A DNA stretch of 49,222 bases from NCBI GenBank assembly GCA_948469815.1, contig CAOKMR010000009.1, positions 1-49,222 on the forward strand, read 5' to 3'. Within the stretch, counting starts at the first letter, position 1. The number at the start of each line of letters is the position of its first letter. The stretch is from an uncultured Clostridiaceae bacterium (lineage in GTDB: Bacteria > Bacillota > Clostridia > TANB77 > CAG-508). Position numbers and translations under genes: made by a program. Below are positions 24,432 to 33,573 of the stretch, piece after piece. Below the pieces are notes generated by a model. It did no database searches, was not told the origin of the DNA, and saw only the letters and a list, made by a program, of their open reading frames with translations.

Positions 24432-24983
24432 ATGGAAAGTTTTGCTGAATATATCTTAAATGAAAATAACTATTTTAAAAAAATAGAAATAGCATATTAT
24501 TTACATAAAAAAGCAAATACTTTTTTTGATAAGTCAGTTATATATAAAGCAGAATTAGCAAGAATGTTTATAGAAACAATGAACCTAGACGTCGATGAAA
24601 ACCTAATAATAACAGCATGTCTATTATATGCAAGTAAAAAAATTAATTGTACAACAGACTTAGAAAAAATGAAATTTTATGCAAAAGACGGAGCAGAATA
24701 TTTATCAGAGTTTGGATTTAATGAAAGATTTTGTCGTATTTGTGAAGGAGTAAATAGATATAGTGGATTAGAACCTAGAGAACCAGAAAGTGATATTTTA
24801 GAATTAGTAGATAATTTAGGAGCATTACTATTAAATGGAGAAGAAAAAGCCTCTCAAGGAATTAAAAATGCAATGGAATTATTAATAAATGAAAACTTAA
24901 AAGATGTACAAAATCGATATATAAATGAGTTTAAAGAATTTATATACAAAGAAGAGGGGGTAATGATAAATGCAAGCAACTAA
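24432..24983 (+). CDS. Helical protein of unknown function (183 residues)
   Basis: The product is soluble and predicted mostly helical, with no signal peptide or membrane segment. Notable parts are AYYLHKKANTFFDKS, LIITACLLYASKKINC, RFCRICEGVNRYSGLEPREPESDILELVDNLGALLLNGEEKA. The LVDNLGALLLN and E/D pattern resembles helical HD-like domains, but the HD pair itself is not visible. ATG 24432 is chosen because GGAGG at 24421 is its binding site, which rules out ATG 24420. It overlaps the start of the next small gene by 14 bases, so the two are translationally coupled. Confidence 0.6.
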   Translation: MESFAEYILNENNYFKKIEIAYYLHKKANTFFDKSVIYKAELARMFIETMNLDVDENLIITACLLYASKKINCTTDLEKMKFYAKDGAEYLSEFGFNERFCRICEGVNRYSGLEPREPESDILELVDNLGALLLNGEEKASQGIKNAMELLINENLKDVQNRYINEFKEFIYKEEGVMINASN

Positions 24984-25167
24984 AATATCTAATAAAATAG
25001 ACACAAATGGAGAAATTAAAAACAATACTAAACTAAATAAAGGAATAAGTAAATTATGTACATATATAAAGCAAGAAAACACTTCAATAGGAGCAATATC
25101 AATGAAGTATAACTTTGAAGAGATAGAATTAAGAGGAAAGATATTAACAAAAGAAAAAAATATATAA
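24970..25167 (+). CDS. Small basic protein of unknown function, coupled to the upstream gene
   Basis: The 65-residue product is polar and Lys-rich (ISNKIDTNGEIKNNTKLNKG) with a short beta-like C-terminal part (SMKYNFEEIELRGKIL). GAGGGGG lies 8 bases before ATG 24970 inside the end of the upstream gene, and the frames overlap. A hairpin with a T tract follows the stop. I recognise no family. The coupling suggests the two proteins act together, which is inference only. Confidence 0.55.
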   Translation: MQATKISNKIDTNGEIKNNTKLNKGISKLCTYIKQENTSIGAISMKYNFEEIELRGKILTKEKNI

Positions 25168-25169
25168 GA

Positions 25170-25192
25170 GGGCACGAAATATCGTGCTTTTT
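25170..25192 (+). terminator. Rho-independent terminator
   Basis: GGCACGA-AATA-TCGTGC followed by TTTTT, directly after the stop codon. Confidence 0.8.
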
Positions 25193-25223
25193 AATATAAT
25201 TAGACAAGAAAGGAATGATAAAA

Positions 25224-26417
25224 ATGTACGAAATATTTGCAGACTTACACATTCACATAGGAAGAACAAAAAACAATAAACCAATAAAAATAACAGCAGC
25301 AAGAAGTCTAAACTTTGAAAATATAGCAAAAGAATGTGTAGAAAGAAAAGGAATAAACATTGCAGGAATAATAGACTGTGCATCACCATATGTGATAGAA
25401 GATATAGAAGAATTTTTAGAAAATGGAGAAGCTTATGAAATTGAAGATGGTGGGATAATATATAAAGACAAGCTTTGTATAATCTTAGGAAGTGAAATAG
25501 AAACATCAGAAAAAAGATCTGATGGAAAAAAAGGATGTGCACATAATTTATGCTATTTTCCACATCTAAAAGACATAAAAGGATTTTCAAAAGAAATGGA
25601 AAACCATATATCAAACATGACATTAAGTTCACAAAGAGCAGACATATCAGCATATGATCTAATTGATATAGTAGAAAAATATAACGGAATATTAATACCA
25701 GCACATGTATTTACACCACATAAAAGTTTTTATGGACATTGTACAGATAGATTAGAAAAAATATTTAAAGAAAAATTTGATAAGATATATGCAATAGAAT
25801 TAGGATTAAGCTCAGATACATATTTAGCAGATCAAATATCGGAACTAGAAACACGTACATTTTTAACAAACTCAGATGCACATTCATTACCCAAAATTGC
25901 AAGAGAATATAATAAAATTCAAATTGAAGATATTAGTTTTAAGGAATTATTAAAAGCATTAAAAAATGAAGATAATAGAAAAATATTATGCAATTATGGA
26001 CTTAATCCTCAGCTAGGAAAATATCATAGAACATATTGTGAAAACTGTGAAAAAACAATAGAAGGAAAAGCACCAGTAACAAAATGTGATACTTGTGATA
26101 GTCAAAATATTACTATGGGAGTTTTTGATAGAATAGAAATGATAAAAGACAAGAAATCAAGCAAAAGTCCTAACTTTAGACCACCATATATATATCAAAT
26201 ACCATTAACGTTCATTCCAGGGTTAGGAGGAAAAACAATAGAAAAACTATTAGCTCAATTTGGAACAGAAATGAATATATTACACAAAATAGAAAGTGAT
26301 GATATAGAAGCAATTGTAGGCTCAAAAACTGCAAACCAAATAATACTAGGAAGAGAAGGAAAACTAAAACTACAAGTAGGTGGTGGCGGTGTATATGGAA
26401 AAGTATGTACTTACTAA
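25224..26417 (+). CDS. Endonuclease Q-like PHP-domain DNA repair nuclease
   Basis: EndoQ cuts DNA 5' of deaminated bases such as uracil and hypoxanthine. The 397-residue protein starts with a PHP domain: FADLHIHIG, GIIDCASPY, LGSEIETSEK, HNLCYFPHLKD, PAHVFTPHKSFYGH and NSDAHSL, which supply metal ligands. A four-Cys zinc module follows (YCENCEKTIEGKAPVTKCDTC). The C-terminal part has PGLGGKTIEKLLAQFG, which resembles helix-hairpin-helix DNA binding. ATG 25224 is chosen because AAAGGA is 9 bases before it. mutS follows with its own promoter. Confidence 0.85.
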   Translation: MYEIFADLHIHIGRTKNNKPIKITAARSLNFENIAKECVERKGINIAGIIDCASPYVIEDIEEFLENGEAYEIEDGGIIYKDKLCIILGSEIETSEKRSDGKKGCAHNLCYFPHLKDIKGFSKEMENHISNMTLSSQRADISAYDLIDIVEKYNGILIPAHVFTPHKSFYGHCTDRLEKIFKEKFDKIYAIELGLSSDTYLADQISELETRTFLTNSDAHSLPKIAREYNKIQIEDISFKELLKALKNEDNRKILCNYGLNPQLGKYHRTYCENCEKTIEGKAPVTKCDTCDSQNITMGVFDRIEMIKDKKSSKSPNFRPPYIYQIPLTFIPGLGGKTIEKLLAQFGTEMNILHKIESDDIEAIVGSKTANQIILGREGKLKLQVGGGGVYGKVCTY

Positions 26418-26441
26418 AGGAGTAAAAATAGAACAAATACA

Positions 26442-26470
26442 TTGAATTTCTAAAATATGTATGATAAAAT
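26442..26470 (+). promoter_or_regulatory. SigA-type promoter for mutS
   Basis: TTGAAT, 17 bases, TAAAAT; 41 bases before mutS. Confidence 0.7.
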
Positions 26471-26510
26471 ACGAAATATGTAGAAAAAAATCAAAATGGA
26501 GGTACGCAAA

Positions 26511-29126
26511 ATGGCAGAATATTCACCTATGATGCAACATTATATAAATATGAAAGAAGAATATAAAGACTGTATTTTATTTTACAGATTAGGAGATTTC
26601 TATGAAATGTTCTTTGATGATGCAATAGAAGTATCAAGAGAATTAGAACTTACATTAACGGGAAAAGAATGTGGGATGGAAGAAAGAGCTCCAATGTGTG
26701 GAATACCTTATCATGCAGCAAACGTATATATAGCAAAACTAATAGAAAAAGGATATAAAGTAGCAATATGTGAACAATTAGAAGACCCCAAAAACACAAA
26801 AGGAATGGTAAAAAGGGGAGTAGTAAAAATAGTAACTCCAGGAACAGTATTAGATGAAACAGTATTAGATGAAAAGAAAAATAACTATATAATGTCAATA
26901 TATAAACAAGGATTATTCTTTGGACTAGCAGTATGTGATATATCAACAGGAGACTTTTATGCTACACAAATAAAAGAAACCAATAACTTTGCAAAATTAT
27001 TAGACGAAATAGCAAGATACTCACCAGTAGAAATAGTAACAAACGAATTAATGAGTTCTACAATAGAAGAAATGTCTAAAATTTCTCAGAGATTCGAAAA
27101 ATGTTATATATCAAAATATGATGAAACATACTTTGATATAGACATAGAAAAAATAAAAAACAAACATCAAATATTAGACATGAAAGAAAATGAAATAACA
27201 GAATTTAAAGATAAATTATTAGTAGTATCAGCAGTAAATGCCTTAATATCATACATAACACAAATGCAAAAGATGGAAATAGAAAATATAAATGCAATAA
27301 AAATATACAACACAACAAGATATATGGCACTAGACATTACAGCAAGAAGAAATTTAGAAATAACAGAAAGAATGAAAGACAAAAGCAAAAAAGGAACTTT
27401 GCTTTGGGTATTAGATAGAACATTAACATCAATGGGAGGAAGACATCTAAGAAGATGGATAAATGATCCACTTATTGACATAGAAGAAATACATAATAGA
27501 CTTGAAGCAGTCAAGGAACTAAAAGAAGATTTAATTCTAAAATCAGATATAGGGGAAAACCTAAAAAAAGTATATGATATAGAAAGACTTGTAGGAAAAA
27601 TCTCATATGGAAATGCAAATGCAAGAGACATGGTATCATTAAAAAACTCTTTAGGAAAAATACCAGAAATAAAACAAATATTAAGCACAACAAAATCTCC
27701 AATGCTAAAAAATCTATATGAAAATTTAGATGAAGTAAAAGAAATTCATGAATTAATAGAAAAAGCAATAGTAGAAGATCCGCCAATAGTAATAAAAGAA
27801 GGAAATATAATAAAAAATGGATATAACGAAGAAGCAGACAAATATAAAGAAGCAACTACTAATGGAAAAAAATGGTTAGTAGAATTAGAAGCAAAAGAAA
27901 GAGAAAAAACAGGAATAAAAAATCTAAGAATTAGTTATAACAAAGTATTTGGATATTATATAGAAGTAACAAAATCATACCTAAACTTAGTACCTGAAAA
28001 CTATGTAAGAAAACAAACATTATCAACAGGAGAAAGATATATAACAGAGGAGCTAAAAAAATTAGAAGAAGACATATTAGGAGCAGAAGAGAAATTAGTA
28101 GAATTAGAATACAACTTATTTTTAGAAATAAGGAATAAAATAGCAGAACAAATAGACAGAATACAAAAATCTGCAAATATAATAGCAACATTAGACGTTT
28201 TAACAGCATTTTCAACAGTTGCAGAAGACATGAACTATACAATGCCAGAAGTAAATAATGGAGCAGAAATAGTAATAAACAATGGAAGACATCCAGTAAT
28301 AGAAAAAATGTTACCAAGAGGAAGCTTTATAGGAAACGATACTTATTTAAACAAAACAAGTGATAGACTATCAATAATTACAGGACCTAATATGGCAGGG
28401 AAATCAACATACATGAGACAAGTAGCACTAATAACATTAATGGCACAAATAGGAAGCTTTGTACCAGCAGATAAAGCTACAATAGGTGTAGTAGATAAAA
28501 TTTTCACAAGAGTTGGAGCATCAGATGATTTAAGCATGGGAGAAAGTACCTTTATGGTAGAAATGATGGAGGTTGCCAATATCTTAAAAGATGCAACAAG
28601 TAACAGCCTAATAATACTAGATGAAATAGGAAGAGGAACATCAACATATGATGGACTATCAATAGCTTGGGCAGTAGCAAAATACATATCAGACACAGAA
28701 AAATGTGGAGCAAAAACATTATTTGCAACACATTACCATGAACTAATAGAACTAGAAAACGAGCAAGAAGGAGTAAAAAACTATTCAATAGCAGTAAAAG
28801 AAAAAGGAGAAGACATCATATTTTTAAGAAAAATAGTAGAAGGTGGAACAGACGAAAGCTATGGAATACACGTAGCAAAACTTGCAGGAGTACCAAAAGA
28901 AGTACTAAAAAACGCAAATGAAATATTGAAAAGCTTAGAAAGAAAAAGTATGTTAGGGCAAAAGAAAATGGAAAAAGAGAAAAAGGACGAAGTAGTAGGA
29001 CAATTAAGTATGTACAACTATAAAATAGCAGAAATAGCACATGAAATAGACAAGATAAATGTAGAAGAACTAACACCAATAGAGGCGTTGAATATATTAG
29101 TAAAGTTAAAAGAACAAGCATCATAG
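26511..29126 (+). CDS. mutS: DNA mismatch repair ATPase MutS
   Basis: MutS recognises mismatches. The 871-residue product has the N-terminal mismatch-contact motif (FYRLGDFYEMFFDDA, with Phe-x-Glu), ALDITARRNLEITE in the lever region and the ATPase core. Walker A is TGPNMAGKSTYMRQ (about residue 624 onward), followed by DDLSMGESTFMVEM, Walker B LIILDEIGRGTSTYDG and the LFATHYHEL switch. ATG 26511 is used because GGAGG begins inside the alternative ATG 26496. mutL, the usual partner, is not in the window; an AAA/DUF4143 gene and miaB follow instead. Confidence 0.97.
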   Translation: MAEYSPMMQHYINMKEEYKDCILFYRLGDFYEMFFDDAIEVSRELELTLTGKECGMEERAPMCGIPYHAANVYIAKLIEKGYKVAICEQLEDPKNTKGMVKRGVVKIVTPGTVLDETVLDEKKNNYIMSIYKQGLFFGLAVCDISTGDFYATQIKETNNFAKLLDEIARYSPVEIVTNELMSSTIEEMSKISQRFEKCYISKYDETYFDIDIEKIKNKHQILDMKENEITEFKDKLLVVSAVNALISYITQMQKMEIENINAIKIYNTTRYMALDITARRNLEITERMKDKSKKGTLLWVLDRTLTSMGGRHLRRWINDPLIDIEEIHNRLEAVKELKEDLILKSDIGENLKKVYDIERLVGKISYGNANARDMVSLKNSLGKIPEIKQILSTTKSPMLKNLYENLDEVKEIHELIEKAIVEDPPIVIKEGNIIKNGYNEEADKYKEATTNGKKWLVELEAKEREKTGIKNLRISYNKVFGYYIEVTKSYLNLVPENYVRKQTLSTGERYITEELKKLEEDILGAEEKLVELEYNLFLEIRNKIAEQIDRIQKSANIIATLDVLTAFSTVAEDMNYTMPEVNNGAEIVINNGRHPVIEKMLPRGSFIGNDTYLNKTSDRLSIITGPNMAGKSTYMRQVALITLMAQIGSFVPADKATIGVVDKIFTRVGASDDLSMGESTFMVEMMEVANILKDATSNSLIILDEIGRGTSTYDGLSIAWAVAKYISDTEKCGAKTLFATHYHELIELENEQEGVKNYSIAVKEKGEDIIFLRKIVEGGTDESYGIHVAKLAGVPKEVLKNANEILKSLERKSMLGQKKMEKEKKDEVVGQLSMYNYKIAEIAHEIDKINVEELTPIEALNILVKLKEQAS

Positions 29127-29134
29127 GTTCACCA

Positions 29135-29260
29135 AAATTGGAGTTTGTAGGGATGATAAATTTTTAGGATAATTTAAAATTGTAGAGAAATGTAGGGGCA
29201 CGGCGCACCGTGCCCATTGAAATAGGCAAAAATTATAACATTTAACATAACAATAAAATT
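29135..29260. repeat. End element plus single REP-like hairpin
   Basis: AAATTGGAGTTTGTAGGGAT matches the inverted-end consensus. GTAG (29192-29195) then heads a hairpin with GGGCACGG and CCGTGCCC arms. The following TGAAATAGGCAAAAATTATA matches the spacer of the pair at 15456. The mirror REP and the right end are absent, so this is a half element. With the terminators below it fills the gap to the AAA gene. Confidence 0.75.
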
Positions 29261-29326
29261 AAATGGTTATAAATACATTTTGCGATGAAGTACAAGCTTT
29301 CACAGAAAGCTTATAACCAAATTCTC

Positions 29327-29365
29327 AAAGCCAGAAGGAGGAAAGTATTCTCCTCTCTGGCTTTT
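29327..29365 (+). terminator. Terminator
   Basis: AAAGCCAGA and TCTGGCTTTT with an inner GGAG/CTCC extension. A smaller AGCTTTC/GAAAGCT hairpin lies 25 bases upstream. Confidence 0.8.
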
Positions 29366-29402
29366 CTCCATTATATATACAAATAACAAGATATGAAATG
29401 GT

Positions 29403-29431
29403 AAAAACTTTGTAAAAATACAAAGTTTTTT
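29403..29431 (+). terminator. Second terminator
   Basis: AAAAACTTTG and CAAAGTTTTT around TAAAAATA, T-rich tail; could act in both directions. Confidence 0.75.
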
Positions 29432-29448
29432 CAATATTTTGAAAAAAC

Positions 29449-29477
29449 TTGACTATAATATATAAAAGAAGTATAAT
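29449..29477 (+). promoter_or_regulatory. SigA-type promoter for the AAA/DUF4143 gene
   Basis: TTGACT, 17 bases, TATAAT; 28 bases before the start. Confidence 0.75.
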
Positions 29478-29504
29478 AAAAATATAGTAGGAGGAAAAAA
29501 GTCT

Positions 29505-30704
29505 ATGATAGAAAGAGATAATTATTTAAAAATATTAAAAAATTTTAAAGATAAGCAGATAATAAAAGTAGTAACAGGAATAAGAAGATGTGGAAAATCT
29601 ACTTTAATGGAACTATTTCAGAAATATTTGAAAGAAAATGGAGTAGGAGAAAATCAAATAATTTCAATAAATTTTGAAGATCCCAATTTTGAAGAATTAA
29701 CTGATAGAAAAAAGTTATATCAATATATACAAGAAAGACTAATAAAAGAGAAAATGACATATATATTCCTAGATGAAATACAAGATGTCACAGAATTCGA
29801 AAAAACCGTAGACGGATTATTTATTAATAAAAATGTAGATATATATATAACAGGTTCTAATGCATATATGTTATCATCAGAACTTGCAACATTACTTTCT
29901 GGAAGATATGTAGAAATTAAAATGTTACCATTATCATTTAAGGAATATATATCAGCTTTTGAAGATAAAACAGACTTATCAAGGAAATTCAGAGACTATC
30001 TAAGATACAGTTCATTTCCTCAATCAATAGAACTATATAAGGCAAATCCAGAAAATATAAATATATACTTAGAAGGTATTTTTAATACAGTAGTCTATAA
30101 AGATGTAATATCAAGAAAAGGTATTGCAGACAAAAATATATTAGAGAGTATAATAAAATACTTATTTAACAACATAGGAAGTAGTTGTAGTATAAAAAAG
30201 ATAAGTGATACTTTAACATCCATGGCAAGACAAACATCATACAATACAGTTGCAAATTATGTAGAAGCATTAGTAGATAGTTATATTTTATATAAAGCAA
30301 ATAGATATGATATAAAAGGAAAAGACTATTTAAAAACGCAAGAAAAATATTATACAGTAGACATTGGACTAAGATATTATTTATTAGGAAAAAAAGCAGG
30401 TCAAGACATGGGACATATTTTAGAAAATGTAATATATCTTGAATTACTAAGAAGAGGATATAAAGTATATATAGGTAAATTAGATGAATTAGAAATAGAC
30501 TTTGTAGCACAAAACTTTGAAGGAATAGAATATTACCAAGTGGCATTTTCAGTAAGAGATGAAAAAACATTAGAGAGAGAGCTAACACCACTAAAAAAAA
30601 TAAACGATAATTATCCTAAATATATAATAACATTAGACGATGATTTAGAAGCAGACTATGATGGAATAAAAAAGATAAATGCGATAGATTGGTTATTAAG
30701 TTGA
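29505..30704 (+). CDS. AAA family ATPase with DUF4143 domain
   Basis: The 399-residue protein begins with an AAA_14 P-loop domain: VVTGIRRCGKSTLMELF (Walker A near residue 25-35), YIFLDEIQDVTEFEK (Walker B) and the sensor-like DIYITGSNAYMLSSELATLLSGRY. The C-terminal DUF4143 region has YYTVDIGLRYYLLGKKAGQDMGHILENVIYLELLRRGYKVYIGKLDELEIDFVA, a nuclease-like arrangement (E...D-E-D) seen in the family. Such genes are numerous and variably placed in gut Clostridia, and their role is not established. It separates mutS from miaB and has its own promoter, so it is probably an insertion in that neighbourhood. Confidence 0.88.
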   Translation: MIERDNYLKILKNFKDKQIIKVVTGIRRCGKSTLMELFQKYLKENGVGENQIISINFEDPNFEELTDRKKLYQYIQERLIKEKMTYIFLDEIQDVTEFEKTVDGLFINKNVDIYITGSNAYMLSSELATLLSGRYVEIKMLPLSFKEYISAFEDKTDLSRKFRDYLRYSSFPQSIELYKANPENINIYLEGIFNTVVYKDVISRKGIADKNILESIIKYLFNNIGSSCSIKKISDTLTSMARQTSYNTVANYVEALVDSYILYKANRYDIKGKDYLKTQEKYYTVDIGLRYYLLGKKAGQDMGHILENVIYLELLRRGYKVYIGKLDELEIDFVAQNFEGIEYYQVAFSVRDEKTLERELTPLKKINDNYPKYIITLDDDLEADYDGIKKINAIDWLLS

Positions 30705-30729
30705 AAAAATAAAATAATTGTGATAAAAT
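30701..30729 (+). promoter_or_regulatory. SigA-type promoter for miaB
   Basis: TTGAAA, which overlaps the stop codon region of the AAA gene, a 17-base spacer and TAAAAT. It rules out the frame's first start at 30720. Confidence 0.75.
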
Positions 30730-30764
30730 ACAATACATGTTTAGCGGAAGGAATGGAGTTTAAA

Positions 30765-32168
30765 GTGGAAATAAACGAAGAAATAGAATACCAAAAAGAA
30801 TTCATAGACAAAGTAAGAAATTTAAATAAAGATAAAAATTTAACATATAATATCCTTACTATGGGATGTCAACTAAACGAAAACGATTCTGAGAAATTAT
30901 GTGGAATGATAGAAAAAATGGGATATACTAAAATAGAAGAATCGAAACAAGCAGACTTAGCAGTAATGAATACATGTTGTGTTAGAGAAAATGCAGAAGA
31001 TAGATTATTTGGAAAGCTAGGAGAACTAAAAAAAGCAAAAGAAGAAAAAGGTACAATAATTGCAATTGGTGGATGTATGATGCAAGAAAATCATATTCAA
31101 GAAAAACTAAGAAAAAGTTATCCTTATACAGATATTATATTTGGAACACATACATTACATAAATTTCCAGAAGATTTATATAATGCTTTAAAAGAGAAAA
31201 AAAGAATAGAAGACATTATAGACATAGATGGAGAAGTGTATGAAAACATTCCTATAAAAAGAAATGATAAATTAAAAGCATCTGTTACAATAATGTATGG
31301 ATGCAATAATTTTTGCAGTTATTGTATAGTACCATATGTTAGAGGAAGAGAAAGAAGTAGAAAACCAGAAAATATTATAGAAGAAGTTAAATGCCTTGCG
31401 GATAAAGACTACAAAGAAATAACATTATTAGGACAAAATGTAAACTCCTATAATGGTGGAGAAAACTATAATTTTGCAAACTTATTAACAGATGTAAATA
31501 AAATAGAAGGAATAGAAAGAATAAGATTTGTATCTCCGCATCCAAAAGACTTTACAGAAGATGTAATAAAAGCGATTAAAGAATGCGACAAAGTTTGTAA
31601 GATTATACATCTCCCGTTACAATCAGGAAGTACAAAAGTTTTAAAAGAAATGAATAGAAAATACACAAAAGAGCAATATTTAGAGTTAGCACAGAAAATA
31701 AAAAGAGAAATACCAGATATAGTATTTTCAACAGACATAATAGTTGGCTTCCCAGGAGAAACAGAAGAAGATTTTGAGGACACCTTAGATGTTGTAAAAA
31801 AAATAAACTATGAACAAGTATATATGTTTATATATTCAAGAAGAGTTGGGACACCAGGAGATATGATGGAAAACCAAATACCAGAAGAAATAAAACATAA
31901 AAGATTTGATAGATTAAAAGCATTAGTAGAAGCACAAACAGAAAGTAATAGTGAAAAATATGTTGGAACAAAACAAAAAGTTCTAGTAGAAGGAAAAAGT
32001 AAAAACAATGATGAAATGCTAACAGGAAGAACAGAAACAAATAAAGTAGTAGTATTTGAAGGAAACAATGATTTAATAGGAAAAGTAATAGAACTTGAAA
32101 TTGTAAGAAATGCTATATGGTATTTGCAAGGGGAGATAAGCACACACAATTTATTAAAAATAGAATAA
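30765..32168 (+). CDS. miaB: tRNA-2-methylthio-N6-dimethylallyladenosine synthase MiaB
   Basis: MiaB adds a methylthio group at position 37 of tRNAs reading UNN codons, using two 4Fe-4S clusters. The product has the N-terminal Cys set (TMGCQLNENDSE, MNTCCVREN, IGGCMMQE), the radical SAM motif YGCNNFCSYCIVPYVRGRE, VGFPGETEEDFEDTLD and a C-terminal TRAM domain. The start is uncertain. GTG 30765 has GGAG six bases before it, while ATG 30753 abuts GGAAGG; the promoter excludes anything earlier. The GTG gives 467 residues. Confidence 0.95.
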   Translation: MEINEEIEYQKEFIDKVRNLNKDKNLTYNILTMGCQLNENDSEKLCGMIEKMGYTKIEESKQADLAVMNTCCVRENAEDRLFGKLGELKKAKEEKGTIIAIGGCMMQENHIQEKLRKSYPYTDIIFGTHTLHKFPEDLYNALKEKKRIEDIIDIDGEVYENIPIKRNDKLKASVTIMYGCNNFCSYCIVPYVRGRERSRKPENIIEEVKCLADKDYKEITLLGQNVNSYNGGENYNFANLLTDVNKIEGIERIRFVSPHPKDFTEDVIKAIKECDKVCKIIHLPLQSGSTKVLKEMNRKYTKEQYLELAQKIKREIPDIVFSTDIIVGFPGETEEDFEDTLDVVKKINYEQVYMFIYSRRVGTPGDMMENQIPEEIKHKRFDRLKALVEAQTESNSEKYVGTKQKVLVEGKSKNNDEMLTGRTETNKVVVFEGNNDLIGKVIELEIVRNAIWYLQGEISTHNLLKIE

Positions 32169-32231
32169 TTTAAGACAATTTATAATATATGTAATATTAT
32201 AAATCGTAAATAAGGAGGAATGATTATAATC

Positions 32232-33491
32232 ATGGAAGAAATAATAGGAATAATCATGGCAGCAGGAAAAGGAACTAGAATGAAAACAGAAAAAGCCAAA
32301 TGCGTACATAAAATATATGGAAAAGAAATGGTAAAAAGAGTTGTAGATACAGCAAAAGAAGCAGGAATAAATGAAATTATAACTGTAGTAGGGCATAAAA
32401 GAGAGCAAGTAGAAGAAGTTTTAAAAGATTCTGTTAAATATGCATATCAAGAGCAACTCTTAGGTACAGGAGATACAGTAAAACAAGCACTTCCACTTTT
32501 AAAAGGAAGAAAAGGAAAAGTGGTTGTTTTATCAGGAGATGTTCCTATTATAAGACCATCAACCCTAAAGAATTTAATTAAGAAAAGTATTAAAGATAAA
32601 GAATATGCAACAGTTTTAACTGCAATTTATGAAAATCCAACAGGCTATGGAAGAATAATTAGAGATATTGGTGGAAATGTAAAATCTATAGTTGAAGAAA
32701 AAGATGCTAATGAAGAAGAAAAATTAATAAATGAAATAGGAGCAGGAGTTTACTGTTTTGATATTGAAGAATTATCTTTAGCTTTAAATAAAATAGACAA
32801 TAATAATGCTCAAGGAGAATATTATTTACCAGATGTTATAAAGATAATGAATGAAAAAGGTTTAAAAACAGGTGCTGTTATTATAGATGATAATACAGAA
32901 ATACTAGGTGTAAATGATAGAGTCCAACTAGAGCTAGTAACACAAGTTCTAAAACTTAGAATAAATACAGAATTAATGGAAAAAGGTGTCACCATTGAAG
33001 ATATGAACTCTACATACATCTATGATGATGTAGAAATAGGAATAGATACAGTAATACACCCTAATACCACAATTAAATCAGGAGTAAAAATAGGTAAAAA
33101 CTGTGAAATCGGACCAAATGCGTATATAAGGGAAAAATGTAAAATTGCAGATAATGTAAAAGTAGGAAGCTTTGTAGAAATAAAGAAAACAATTATAGGA
33201 GAAGGAACAAAAGTGCCACACTTAAGTTATATGGGAGATTGTGAAATTGGAGAAAACACAAATATAGGTTGTGGAACAATTACATGTAACTATGATATAC
33301 ACAAAAATAAGAACAAAACAGTAATAGGAGATAATGCCTTTATAGGTTCAAATGTAAACTTTATTGCACCAGTAAAAGTAGGAAATGATGTCTTAGTAGC
33401 AGCAGGCTCTACAATAACAGAATATGTACCAGATGGAACTTTAGCAATAGCAAGAGAAAGGCAGATAAACAAAGAAGAATGGAATAAATAA
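32232..33491 (+). CDS. glmU: Bifunctional GlmU, with a shortened left-handed helix
   Basis: GlmU acetylates glucosamine-1-phosphate and couples it to UTP, giving UDP-GlcNAc for the wall. The uridyltransferase half shows IIMAAGKGTRMKTEKAKCVH, YQEQLLGTGDTV, LSGDVPIIRP and EIGAGVYCFD. The acetyltransferase half shows IKKTIIGEGTKVPHLSYMGD with the catalytic His, then CGTITCNYD. ATG 32232 is chosen because AAGGAGG lies 12 bases before it. The protein has 419 residues, against about 455 usually. Compared with Bacillus GlmU, about 33 residues of hexapeptide repeat are missing between two IGP motifs (around residue 290). A terminator follows. Confidence 0.93.
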   Translation: MEEIIGIIMAAGKGTRMKTEKAKCVHKIYGKEMVKRVVDTAKEAGINEIITVVGHKREQVEEVLKDSVKYAYQEQLLGTGDTVKQALPLLKGRKGKVVVLSGDVPIIRPSTLKNLIKKSIKDKEYATVLTAIYENPTGYGRIIRDIGGNVKSIVEEKDANEEEKLINEIGAGVYCFDIEELSLALNKIDNNNAQGEYYLPDVIKIMNEKGLKTGAVIIDDNTEILGVNDRVQLELVTQVLKLRINTELMEKGVTIEDMNSTYIYDDVEIGIDTVIHPNTTIKSGVKIGKNCEIGPNAYIREKCKIADNVKVGSFVEIKKTIIGEGTKVPHLSYMGDCEIGENTNIGCGTITCNYDIHKNKNKTVIGDNAFIGSNVNFIAPVKVGNDVLVAAGSTITEYVPDGTLAIARERQINKEEWNK

Positions 33492-33520
33492 GAGAGGGTT
33501 CTAAACCCCTCTTATTTATT
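33487..33520 (+). terminator. Terminator of glmU
   Basis: AATAAGAG-GGG and CCC-CTCTTATT stem around the stop codon, T-rich tail. Confidence 0.8.
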
Positions 33521-33573
33521 GTTCTTAAAACGAAATTTTAACAATATAATATATAAATAAGGAGAATAAATTT

